Below the pieces are notes generated by a model. It saw only the letters and a list, made by a program, of their open reading frames with translations. It ran no database searches and had not been told where the DNA came from. A stretch of DNA of 64,000 nucleotides from Pedobacter cryoconitis (GTDB lineage Bacteria > Bacteroidota > Bacteroidia > Sphingobacteriales > Sphingobacteriaceae): positions 1,759,090 through 1,823,089 of the forward strand of contig JAAAFW010000015.1 in the NCBI GenBank assembly GCA_019352875.1. The letters are read 5' to 3'. A program made the translations under genes and the position numbers. Positions within the stretch are counted from its first letter, which is position 1. Each line of letters begins with the position of its first letter. Below, one piece after another: positions 33,328 to 41,038 of the stretch.

Positions 33328-33765
33328 TTAGTACCCTCTTTTTGCTCTGGTAATTTTCCTGCTTAAGACTTTATCGATACTGAAACCACCCGCGCCGACA
33401 ATAAGCAGAACAAGATAAGAAACCAAAAAGTGTATCGCCAGTTCTTTTTCTTTTAACCCATCATTGCCATGTGCGATAAAAATTGCGATCAGCATAGTTG
33501 TGATTAAAGGAAGCACAGCCAGTCTGGTCGCCAGGCCGAGTAAAATCAGAACAGAACAAACCACTTCGGCAAATACGGCAAGTATCAGCGTTGTTTTGGC
33601 ACCCACACCAATAATATCCGGAAACTGTACCTCGCCACCCGCAAGCAAGCTATTTAATTTAGGTATTCCATGAGAAAGCATTAGTAATGCAAGACTGACC
33701 CTAAAGATCAGGAGTGCAAGATCCAGACTGTTATGATTAAAGTTGGTGTTAAATATTCTATTCAT
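33328..33765 (-). CDS. DoxX family membrane protein
   Basis: A 145-residue protein with four membrane helices. LALLIFRVSLALLMLSHGIP (about 17-36) and VFAEVVCSVLILLGLATRLA (about 65-84) are typical of the DoxX/MauE-like family. DoxX proteins are linked to thiol or redox stress in some bacteria. It lies 29 bases after a TetR gene on the same strand, so it is probably under control of that regulator. Confidence 0.88.
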   Translation of the reverse strand: MNRIFNTNFNHNSLDLALLIFRVSLALLMLSHGIPKLNSLLAGGEVQFPDIIGVGAKTTLILAVFAEVVCSVLILLGLATRLAVLPLITTMLIAIFIAHGNDGLKEKELAIHFLVSYLVLLIVGAGGFSIDKVLSRKITRAKRGY

Positions 33766-33794
33766 AATCTAAAAATATAAAAAATAAGGCTGAT

Positions 33795-34394
33795 TTATAC
33801 TAAAGATTTGCAAAAACCGGCCATAGCATCTTGCAAAACCAGTTTTCCTTTACGATCCGGCTGCTGGCCATTATCTATCATCTGTATAGAAACCAGTCCG
33901 TGGAGTATTGACCAGTAGGTATGAAATTTAAGGAAAAAGTCTGCCTCGGGATTGGCTGATACCTGAAGTGCCTGCTGAATCGTGGAGATCATAATATGCG
34001 TCATTTTCTTGATCTCTTCATGCTGATTAACCATCTCACAGGCCGGAATACCCAATCCGAACATTAACTGGTAATATTCTTTATGTTCAAATGAAAAATC
34101 CCAGTAAGCATCCGCCATTACTTTAAGCTGTTCTTCAGGCGTTTGCATCGTTGCCCTGGCCTGTTCGAGTTTACACGCAAGCAACTGATAACCCTCCTTT
34201 GAAAATTCCAGCAGGATAGCTTCCTTGTTTTCGAAATGATTATAAATTACCGGTATGCTGTACTCTATGGCATCAGCGATCTTCCTGATTGAAAGAGACT
34301 GCCACCCTTCGGAAAGTACCATGTCCCATGCCGCAGTTAAAATGCTGGATCTTAGTTCTTCTTTGTGTCTTGTTTTTCGCTCCGCTATTCCCAT
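33795..34394 (-). CDS. TetR-family transcriptional regulator
   Basis: A 199-residue TetR protein. The helix-turn-helix is clear at about residues 15-60 (ILTAAWDMVLSEGWQSLSIR, KIADAIEYSIPVIYNHFENK). The C-terminal ligand domain contains AYWDFSFEHKEYYQLMFGLG, the pattern of the WHG-type C-terminal domain. doxX follows on the same strand. A palindromic site 15 bases before the start is a likely operator for autoregulation. Ligand unknown. Confidence 0.9.
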   Translation of the reverse strand: MGIAERKTRHKEELRSSILTAAWDMVLSEGWQSLSIRKIADAIEYSIPVIYNHFENKEAILLEFSKEGYQLLACKLEQARATMQTPEEQLKVMADAYWDFSFEHKEYYQLMFGLGIPACEMVNQHEEIKKMTHIMISTIQQALQVSANPEADFFLKFHTYWSILHGLVSIQMIDNGQQPDRKGKLVLQDAMAGFCKSLV

Positions 34395-34408
34395 TATTTA
34401 CGATTTAG

Positions 34409-34423
34409 GTTAACACCGTTAAC
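34409..34423. promoter_or_regulatory. Candidate TetR operator
   Basis: GTTAAC-ACC-GTTAAC is a 15-base dyad made of two self-complementary 6-mers, located 15 bases upstream of the TetR start. A related hairpin GGTTAA-GT-TTAACC lies at about 33306-33319, downstream of doxX. Binding by the adjacent TetR protein is inferred. Confidence 0.5.
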
Positions 34424-34557
34424 AAACATAAAACTATTATATTTCTTTCCGGAATTTGAGAATGTATTTTGACCTGTAAACAACAAATAGTAATTAAACA
34501 GAACAAATAGCGGTTTTGAATTATTTAGCATTTATAAAAGACTAAATACCAAACGAG

Positions 34558-35583
34558 ATGACAGCTACTCCACACAAAAAATTCACGCTTAAAGGGCTTT
34601 GGAAGGTTCTCAGCGACACCATTTCTGGATTTTCAGATCATAAAGTAACAAAGCTTAGCGGTTCTCTCGCCTATTACACCGTTTTTTCTATGGGCCCGCT
34701 GCTCATTCTGATTATCGCTATTGCCAGCATAGTCTGGCGCAAAGAAGCTATTGAGGGTGAGGTTTATGAACAGCTTGCCGGTTATCTGGGAAAAGATACT
34801 GCGCTGCAATTACAGGGCACAATAAAAAGTGCAGCTATTAGTAACAAGAGTGTCCTTTCTGTTGTAATCGGCGGTGCCACATTACTGATCGGTGCGACAA
34901 CTGTATTTGCTGAAATACAAGATTCAATAAACACAATCTGGGGATTAAAACCCAAACCAAAAAGAGGTTGGTTAAAAATGCTCCAGAATAGGTTCCTGTC
35001 ATTTTCTGTTATCGTCAGCCTGGGTTTTGTGCTACTTGTTTCACTCGCGATCACCTCATTAATTGATGGCTTTAGTACAAGACTCGAAAGAAACTTCAGT
35101 GAAATATCTGTCGTTTTCTTTTATATACTCAATCAGCTGATTACGCTAAGTGTTGTGACTGTAATTTTTGGAGTAATATTCAAAGTATTGCCAGATGCAG
35201 ATATTAAATGGAAAGATGTATTTTCCGGAGCACTGGTTACAGCTGTTTTATTTATGATAGGCAAATTTGCCATCTCAATTTATATCGGCAAAAGTGACGT
35301 CAGCGGAACCTATGGAACGGCAGGGTCACTGGTTGTGCTGCTACTCTGGACGTATTATTCCTCAATTATCTTATTCTTTGGAGCAGAGTTCACCAAAGCC
35401 TATGCAATAAATTACGGTTCTGAGATTAAACCGAACCATTATGCAGTTACCACACGTGAAATTGAGGTTGAAACCGGAAATCAGTCGGTCCAGGAAAATG
35501 AAGCGAAGCCAACCCTGCTCAAAGAAGAGAATGATAAACTTGTGGTTCACCCCGAGGATAAAAAAGACAAACCAACTTCATAA
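34558..35583 (+). CDS. YihY/BrkB family inner membrane protein
   Basis: A 341-residue protein with six membrane helices in the YihY/BrkB pattern: LSGSLAYYTVFSMGPLLILI (about 38-57), GATTVFAEIQDSINTIWGLK, and YGTAGSLVVLLLWTYYSSII (about 252-271), FFGAEFTKAYA. The family was once called ribonuclease BN by mistake; real function is unclear. The C-terminal 50 residues are a charged cytoplasmic tail. It is convergent with the J-domain/KTSC gene, separated by a strong terminator. Confidence 0.9.
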   Translation: MTATPHKKFTLKGLWKVLSDTISGFSDHKVTKLSGSLAYYTVFSMGPLLILIIAIASIVWRKEAIEGEVYEQLAGYLGKDTALQLQGTIKSAAISNKSVLSVVIGGATLLIGATTVFAEIQDSINTIWGLKPKPKRGWLKMLQNRFLSFSVIVSLGFVLLVSLAITSLIDGFSTRLERNFSEISVVFFYILNQLITLSVVTVIFGVIFKVLPDADIKWKDVFSGALVTAVLFMIGKFAISIYIGKSDVSGTYGTAGSLVVLLLWTYYSSIILFFGAEFTKAYAINYGSEIKPNHYAVTTREIEVETGNQSVQENEAKPTLLKEENDKLVVHPEDKKDKPTS

Positions 35584-35609
35584 GGCTATCTGGCTAAAAT
35601 TATCCCAAA

Positions 35610-35642
35610 AACAAAGGCCTCATTTCGAATGAGGCCTTTGTT
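35610..35642. terminator. Bidirectional terminator
   Basis: Arms AACAAAGGCCTCATT and AATGAGGCCTTTGTT are a perfect 15-base stem around TCG, placed between the convergent yihY-like and J-domain genes. Confidence 0.85.
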
Positions 35643-35648
35643 AATAAT

Positions 35649-36095
35649 TTAGGCTGTTTCCAGCTTTACAATATTCCTGTAAGGGAATGAATTGAAAATA
35701 TGACGTCTGGCGAAGCGTCCAGGAGAATCTGCGTTAACTAATTTAACATAAATCGCCTTAGGCACCTCAAAGTACTCATAAGCACTACCATCAAGGAAAT
35801 GAACCGTTAATACCAGGCCAGCCCAGTTATAATCTGCAATTCCGCAAGATGAAATCGTATTGGTATATTCTTCAATAGAACCTTCCAGCGTCTCTGGTGC
35901 AATACTTACCAGAAAATGGTATGCTTCAATAATTTCTTTACTTTTTACTTCAGCTGCTGTTTTGGCTTCGTCGCTTTCCTGAAATTTATCCGGATGATAT
36001 TCCTTCATTAAATTTCTGTAAATCGTTTTTAATTCTTTAAGCTCGGCATCTTTCTGTACCCCCAGCAACTTTCTGTAATCTACAATCTTCTTCAT
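35649..36095 (-). CDS. J-domain protein fused to a KTSC domain
   Basis: A 148-residue two-domain protein. Residues 5-67 are a J domain (YRKLLGVQKDAELKELKTIY, with the HPD motif in YHPDKF at about 34-39), the part that stimulates Hsp70 ATPase. Residues about 80-145 fit a KTSC domain (IADYNWAGLVLTVHFLDGSA, YEYFEVPKAIYVKLVNADSP, GRFARRHI). KTSC is small and found in RNA- or protein-synthesis contexts. The product could target DnaK to a KTSC ligand. It is read alone, away from the tatA/metal locus. Confidence 0.85.
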   Translation of the reverse strand: MKKIVDYRKLLGVQKDAELKELKTIYRNLMKEYHPDKFQESDEAKTAAEVKSKEIIEAYHFLVSIAPETLEGSIEEYTNTISSCGIADYNWAGLVLTVHFLDGSAYEYFEVPKAIYVKLVNADSPGRFARRHIFNSFPYRNIVKLETA

Positions 36096-36222
36096 AAAAT
36101 TCTTTGTGTATTTGTTTGTGATTAACAGACTGAATAACAGGATTGAGCTGTGCCACAGGCAAACATTTTCGCAAAGGTACTATTTTTAAAATAATTTTCA
36201 GGTTAAGGAGCGATTAGCTTTA

Positions 36223-36269
36223 TGTAATCATATTTTAATGTCATTTTAATTTGCCTTTTTATAGATTTA
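36223..36269 (+). promoter_or_regulatory. Phased TTTAAT boxes upstream of tatA
   Basis: TGTAAT at 36223, TTTAAT at 36234 and TTTAAT at 36245 are spaced exactly 11 bases, followed at 36256 by the weaker TTTTTA. TAGATTTA at 36262-36269 is a one-mismatch -7 element. The same word with the same period precedes tolC (38540-38578). The layout is that of an OmpR/PhoB-type activator site, presumably for the regulator at 36499-37176. Confidence 0.6.
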
Positions 36270-36294
36270 CCGCCTCATTAAAAACGGAGATAAG

Positions 36295-36456
36295 ATGATA
36301 AGTACAACATTACTTGCTGCGCTGGGCACACCAGAGATTTTGGTTATTCTGGTTGTAATTATGCTATTGTTTGGCGGAAAAAAAATACCTGAACTGATGA
36401 AAGGACTTGGCCAGGGTATCAAAGAATTTAAAGACGGGCAAAACGGGAAAGAATAG
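36295..36456 (+). CDS. tatA: TatA/E-type twin-arginine translocase subunit
   Basis: A 53-residue protein: a short N-terminus, hydrophobic helix (PEILVILVVIMLLFGG), then the TatA hinge FGGKKIPELMKGLGQGIKEF and a charged tail. TatA forms the translocation pore for folded proteins. No tatC is in the window, so it acts with a TatC encoded elsewhere. It lies 42 bases before an OmpR-type regulator, behind the same type of phased boxes as the efflux genes. Confidence 0.9.
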   Translation: MISTTLLAALGTPEILVILVVIMLLFGGKKIPELMKGLGQGIKEFKDGQNGKE

Positions 36457-36470
36457 TTCCGGCGGATCTT

Positions 36471-36478
36471 TATCTTTG
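36471..36478 (+). promoter_or_regulatory. -7 element before the metal-locus response regulator
   Basis: TATCTTTG matches TAnnTTTG exactly, 20 bases before the start at 36499. The regulator gene may have its own promoter besides read-through from tatA. Confidence 0.5.
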
Positions 36479-36498
36479 TATGAATCAATCGAATTGGT

Positions 36499-37176
36499 AT
36501 GTACAAAATAGGGATTGCAGAAGATGACACTAAAATAGCTTCGCTGATTAAATCGGGCCTTGAAGAGCATGAATATCAGGTTGAAACTTTCCCCGATGGA
36601 ATTACGGCCCTTCATGCTTTTTTAGAAGAGGAATTCGACCTGATCATTCTGGATGTTATGATGCCTGGTATGAACGGTATGGAGATCTGTCGTAGACTCA
36701 GAAAAGTGAATACCGATATCCCGGTAATGCTGCTAACGGCTCTTGGAACGGTTGACGATAAAGTTGCCGGACTAGAAACCGGAGCAGATGATTATCTGGC
36801 GAAACCTTTTCATTTTCGGGAACTGCTTGCAAGAATCTCTGCCCTGCTCAGAAGAAAAAAATCTGCAGAACCGAAAAAGCCGCATAAATTAAATTTCGAA
36901 GACATAGAACTGGACCTGGACAGCAAGACTGTACAACGCTCCGGAACAGATATCAGACTGACAGCGAAGGAGTTTATACTACTGGAATTATTTCTCAGGA
37001 ATACCAATAAATTATTATCCAGACAATATATCGCAGAAAATGCCTGGGATATCAATTTTGATACCGGCACGAATGTTATCGATGTCTATGTAAATTTCCT
37101 TCGGAATAAAATAGATAAAGGATTTGAAAGGAAACTGATTCATACAAAAATAGGTATGGGTTATATAATGAAATAA
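36499..37176 (+). CDS. OmpR-family response regulator of the metal-efflux locus
   Basis: A 225-residue response regulator. Receiver domain at 1-120 (acidic pair EDD at 9-11, phospho-Asp in LIILDVMMPGMNG, Lys in LAKPFHF). OmpR/PhoB winged helix at about 130-225 (LTAKEFILLELFLRNTNKLL, DVYVNFLRNKIDKG, IGMGYIMK). The partner kinase follows after 6 bases, then tolC and the efflux pump genes. It is the likely binder of the 11-base-phased TTTAAT repeats. Confidence 0.93.
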   Translation: MYKIGIAEDDTKIASLIKSGLEEHEYQVETFPDGITALHAFLEEEFDLIILDVMMPGMNGMEICRRLRKVNTDIPVMLLTALGTVDDKVAGLETGADDYLAKPFHFRELLARISALLRRKKSAEPKKPHKLNFEDIELDLDSKTVQRSGTDIRLTAKEFILLELFLRNTNKLLSRQYIAENAWDINFDTGTNVIDVYVNFLRNKIDKGFERKLIHTKIGMGYIMK

Positions 37177-37182
37177 AGACTG

Positions 37183-38544
37183 ATGAAAATCAAAGACCGC
37201 CTGGGACTCTATTTCACCCTGATCAGCACACTAACATTATTAGGAGTTCTTACAGTAGTCTATTTTACTTTTCTGAAAGTAATGGAAGCCGAGTTCTATG
37301 ACCGGCTGACTGACCGGACCATGGTAACCGCCAAACTATACCTGGAAGCAGATGAAATTTCCAGCGATGCGTTGGATAAAGTTCGCGAGAAATACCTGGA
37401 AAGCCTGAACAGTGAAGTTATCAGGATCTATAATGACCGTAACAGTGCTTCTTTTATTGGTGATGACGAACAGTTCTGGACCAACAATATCATCAACAAA
37501 GTACGTAAAGCAGGAAAACTCAGATTTAAAGAAGGCGATCGCCAGGTTGTGGGTATCTTTTATAAAGATAACCAGGGAGATTTCGTAATTCTGGCTTCTG
37601 CTATTGACAAAGGCACAGCCATACGGATTTCAAAACTGCTGAAAGTAATGATCGGTGTATTCGTTGTTATTTTTATTGGTTTACTGTTTTGCGGTCGCTG
37701 GATTGCCAAAAGAATGCTGAGCCCGCTGAATATATTTATGGAGCAGGTAAAAATGATTAAATCCAACAATTTGCATTACCGGGTAGATGAGGGCAGGAAC
37801 AATGACGAAATCACTTTACTCGCCAGAAGCTTCAATAATCTGATGGAGCATCTGGAACACTCCTTTATCCTGCAAAAAACATTTGTTGCCAATGCATCCC
37901 ATGAATTGAGAACCCCTGTAACAAGAATGGTAATCAGTGCGGAACTGGCACTCAGCCGGGACAGGGATATCCCTGCTTATAAAGGTACTTTGAGTTCAGT
38001 ATTGGAAGATGCGGAGAAGCTGGACCAGATAATCACAGCACTGCTAAAACTTGCACAAGCAGATCTCGAGTACAGTGCCGCATTAAAAGAAGCTGTACGT
38101 ATTGACGAACTGCTCTGGCAACTACAATCCGAATGGAATGAGCTTAAGGGAAATGGAAGCCTTCAGATTGATATGATCAATATGCCGGACACCATAGAAC
38201 CACTTACGATTAATGCGAGTCATACTCTATTACAGATTGCACTGGACAATATTATAGGAAACGCATTTAAATTCTCAGCGGATAAAACCGTTACCTGTAC
38301 TATGGAAGTTAACCCATCCGGCATCATACTGGTAATTAAGGATCAAGGTATGGGAATTTCACCAGAAGTCTTACCTGAAATATTTAAACCGTTTTATACA
38401 AATAGTGGCGAAAGTGGCCAGGAAGGCCATGGTATGGGTCTATACCTTGCGCACAAAATCATCACTCTTTTCAGGGGAACTATCACTGCTACGTCAAATC
38501 CCGGGCAGGGAACCTCCTTCACAGTTACATTCGCCGCATTTTAA
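37183..38544 (+). CDS. Sensor histidine kinase of the metal-efflux locus
   Basis: A 453-residue membrane kinase. Two helices (about 10-30 and 153-175) flank a periplasmic sensor of about 120 residues. A HAMP domain follows, then the H-box ANASHELRTPVTRM (His about 240) and the ATPase motifs DNIIGNAFKFS, DQGMGIS and GHGMGLYLAHKI. No obvious metal-binding His/Cys cluster is visible in the sensor. Its stop codon overlaps the first TTTAAT box of the tolC promoter. Confidence 0.92.
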   Translation: MKIKDRLGLYFTLISTLTLLGVLTVVYFTFLKVMEAEFYDRLTDRTMVTAKLYLEADEISSDALDKVREKYLESLNSEVIRIYNDRNSASFIGDDEQFWTNNIINKVRKAGKLRFKEGDRQVVGIFYKDNQGDFVILASAIDKGTAIRISKLLKVMIGVFVVIFIGLLFCGRWIAKRMLSPLNIFMEQVKMIKSNNLHYRVDEGRNNDEITLLARSFNNLMEHLEHSFILQKTFVANASHELRTPVTRMVISAELALSRDRDIPAYKGTLSSVLEDAEKLDQIITALLKLAQADLEYSAALKEAVRIDELLWQLQSEWNELKGNGSLQIDMINMPDTIEPLTINASHTLLQIALDNIIGNAFKFSADKTVTCTMEVNPSGIILVIKDQGMGISPEVLPEIFKPFYTNSGESGQEGHGMGLYLAHKIITLFRGTITATSNPGQGTSFTVTFAAF

Positions 38545-38596
38545 TCTCCTTTTAATCTCGCTTTAATTTCCCTTTAATGTACCACGGATAGCTTTG
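38540..38596 (+). promoter_or_regulatory. Four phased TTTAAT boxes and promoter of the efflux operon
   Basis: TTTAAT occurs at 38540, 38551, 38562 and 38573, each exactly 11 bases from the next. TAGCTTTG at 38589-38596 is a perfect TAnnTTTG -7 element, and no -33 TTG is seen, as expected where an activator replaces it. The start of tolC is at 38614. The adjacent OmpR-type regulator is the inferred binder. Confidence 0.75.
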
Positions 38597-38613
38597 TTCA
38601 AACTAACAAAGAA

Positions 38614-39906
38614 ATGATATCCAATCTGGTTAAAATCTATACTTTGTGTGCCGGGCTACTCCTGCAGGGTGCATCCCTGCGGGCTGGTACACCTATAGAG
38701 ACCGACACGCTCCGTCTTACACTGCCACAGGCAGAAAAACAATTCCTCGAATCCAACCTTCAACTTATTTCCCAGCATTACCAGACCGATCAGGCGAGAA
38801 CAGACATCATTACTGCCCGGTTGTTTGACAACCCCGAGTTCAGCTTTGAAAATCAATTATACAACCCGCAGACCAAGCGCTTTTTCGAGACCTCAAAAGC
38901 CAATGGACAATACCAGGCTTCTATATCACAGTTGATTAAATTGGCAGGAAAAAGAAACAAAAATATCCAGCTTGCCCAAACCGGCGTAAAACTCGCAGAA
39001 TATGAATATTTTGATCTACTGCGGACTTTACGATATAAACTGCGTACGGACTTCTACAAGATCTATTATGATCAGCAGTCTGCCAGGCTTTATGCCAGAC
39101 AGATTGCTTCGCTGGAACAGTTGACAAATGTATCCGAACAGCAGTTGAAATCGGGTAACGTAGCTGTGAAAGATGTAATCCGGATCAAATCTCTGCTTTA
39201 CAGTCTCCAATCGGAATATAATGCCCTGCAAAATGGCATCGCCGATACAGAAAGTGAGTTCAAGATTATGACAGGGATCAATGCCGAAACTGCCGTAGAG
39301 CTGGTTCTGGACCCTGCTTCCGAAAAAACTTATCAGCCACAACAGACTGTGTATACACATCTACTGGATTCGGCCATGGTGAACCGTGCAGATTTAAAGC
39401 TTAGTCAGGCAGGTATCAGTTACGCAGAACAAAATCTGAGGGTACAAAAAGCCAATGCCGTACCTGATGTCGCCGTATCTCTGGTTTATGATCTGAAATC
39501 CTCTTACCCGGACAACTATACGGGCCTGGGTGTACATATTCCCCTGCCACTGTTTAACCGGAATCAGGGTGAAATTAAAAAAGCAAAGATTGCCATAGAT
39601 GCCGGCAAAAATCAGCTTAAACAGCAACAGCTTACTTTGGAGAACGAAGTATTCAATAGCTATTCAGCAGCATTAAGAACGGAAAAACTTTATGCAGGCA
39701 TAGACAAATCTTTTAGTACAGACTTTGATAAACTCATCACAGAAGTTATTAAAAATTTCAAAAACAGGAATCTCAGCCTGCTGGAGTTTATGGACTTCTA
39801 TGAGTCCTACAAAGCAGCCACCTTGCAGATGAATACCCTTAAATACCAACGCATGGATGACAAGGAAGAAATCAATTACGTTACCGGCTCTCAAATATTC
39901 AACTAA
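38614..39906 (+). CDS. TolC-family outer membrane efflux channel
   Basis: A 430-residue TolC/CzcC-type protein with an N-terminal signal peptide (LVKIYTLCAGLLLQGASLRA). Long helical repeats of the outer membrane efflux family cover about 40-425, including ARLFDNPEFSFENQLY and FNRNQGEIKKAKIAIDAGKN. It forms the outer membrane duct of the tripartite pump encoded with the next two genes (adaptor starts 1 base after the stop). Confidence 0.9.
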   Translation: MISNLVKIYTLCAGLLLQGASLRAGTPIETDTLRLTLPQAEKQFLESNLQLISQHYQTDQARTDIITARLFDNPEFSFENQLYNPQTKRFFETSKANGQYQASISQLIKLAGKRNKNIQLAQTGVKLAEYEYFDLLRTLRYKLRTDFYKIYYDQQSARLYARQIASLEQLTNVSEQQLKSGNVAVKDVIRIKSLLYSLQSEYNALQNGIADTESEFKIMTGINAETAVELVLDPASEKTYQPQQTVYTHLLDSAMVNRADLKLSQAGISYAEQNLRVQKANAVPDVAVSLVYDLKSSYPDNYTGLGVHIPLPLFNRNQGEIKKAKIAIDAGKNQLKQQQLTLENEVFNSYSAALRTEKLYAGIDKSFSTDFDKLITEVIKNFKNRNLSLLEFMDFYESYKAATLQMNTLKYQRMDDKEEINYVTGSQIFN

Positions 39907-39907
39907 T

Positions 39908-41014
39908 ATGACTACTATCCAGATCAAACGCATCAGCAATATGCTGGCTATTTTATTTGCCGGCTGCGTGCTTTTTACCAGCTGTTCAGAGCAGGAAAAA
40001 GAAAAACCAAAAGAATCAAAATTTGAATTAACAGACTCCCTGATCAGCAGGCTTAAAATAGATACAGTCGGAGATCCGGACGGAGAAACACAGCTCAGCT
40101 TTTCGGCGAAGATTACACCGAATGAAGAAACAACTGCACGCATTTTCCCGATGGTTAGTGGAAATGTACGTTCTGTCCCGGTAAGATTGGGCGACAAGGT
40201 ATCCGCAGGACAGGTTCTGGCAGTAATGGGTAGTCCGGAAATGGCCGGCTACGATAAAGAAGCGATCAGCTCCTCAGCAGAATTGCAAACAGCGTCAAGG
40301 AATGTTAAACAGGCGGAAGAAATGTACAAAAGCGGACTGGGTTCTGCGCGTGAGCTTGAAGAAGCTAAGAACGATTATTTATCTAAACAGGCAGAGAGCA
40401 CCAGAAGTAAGGCCGTGCTACGTCTTAATGGCGGTGGCACCAACGGCAGTTACATTATCAAATCTCCAGTATCTGGTTTTATCATTGAAAAGAACGTAAA
40501 TAACAACATGCAGCTTAGACAGGATCATAGCACAAGTCTGTTTACAGTAGCAGACCTCAGTCAGGTTTGGGGAATCATTAATATTTATGAATCTGACATC
40601 GCCAGTATTAAAGAGGGAGATGATGTTAAAATTTCTATTCTCTCCTACCCTGACAAAGTCTTTACAGGAAAGATCAATAAAATCTACAATGTCCTTGACG
40701 AAGACAGTAAAGTCATGAATGCCCGGGTTGTTATTCCGAACCCCGGTTTCCTGCTCAAACCGGGAATGATGGCGACGGTACAGGTATCTGCGAAAAATGA
40801 TATCAGCCTGCCTGCCATCAAAGCAGACAATATCATATTTGATGAGAACAAAAACTATGTACTGGTACTGGATAAGCAAAAGAAAATCCGCATTCAGGAA
40901 ATTCAGCTGGAACGTAAATCCGGAGAAATGGCTTATATCAGCAAGGGTCTGAAGGCTGGAGACCGCGTAGTTGCCTCCAAACAAGTATTTCTTTACGAGA
41001 GCCTGAAAGATTAA
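39908..41014 (+). CDS. RND efflux periplasmic adaptor lipoprotein
   Basis: A 368-residue membrane fusion protein with lipoprotein signal (NMLAILFAGCVLFTSC). The start at 39908 is preferred; the frame extends 17 codons into tolC. It has the adaptor layout: barrel-sandwich hybrid (VSGNVRSVPVRLGDKVSAGQ and SPVSGFIIEKNVNNN), a helical hairpin and beta-barrel domains. It links the inner membrane pump and TolC. No His-rich CzcB-type N-terminus is seen. Confidence 0.9.
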   Translation: MTTIQIKRISNMLAILFAGCVLFTSCSEQEKEKPKESKFELTDSLISRLKIDTVGDPDGETQLSFSAKITPNEETTARIFPMVSGNVRSVPVRLGDKVSAGQVLAVMGSPEMAGYDKEAISSSAELQTASRNVKQAEEMYKSGLGSARELEEAKNDYLSKQAESTRSKAVLRLNGGGTNGSYIIKSPVSGFIIEKNVNNNMQLRQDHSTSLFTVADLSQVWGIINIYESDIASIKEGDDVKISILSYPDKVFTGKINKIYNVLDEDSKVMNARVVIPNPGFLLKPGMMATVQVSAKNDISLPAIKADNIIFDENKNYVLVLDKQKKIRIQEIQLERKSGEMAYISKGLKAGDRVVASKQVFLYESLKD

Positions 41015-41038
41015 CCTGCTCCATTTAATCAAAAGATA

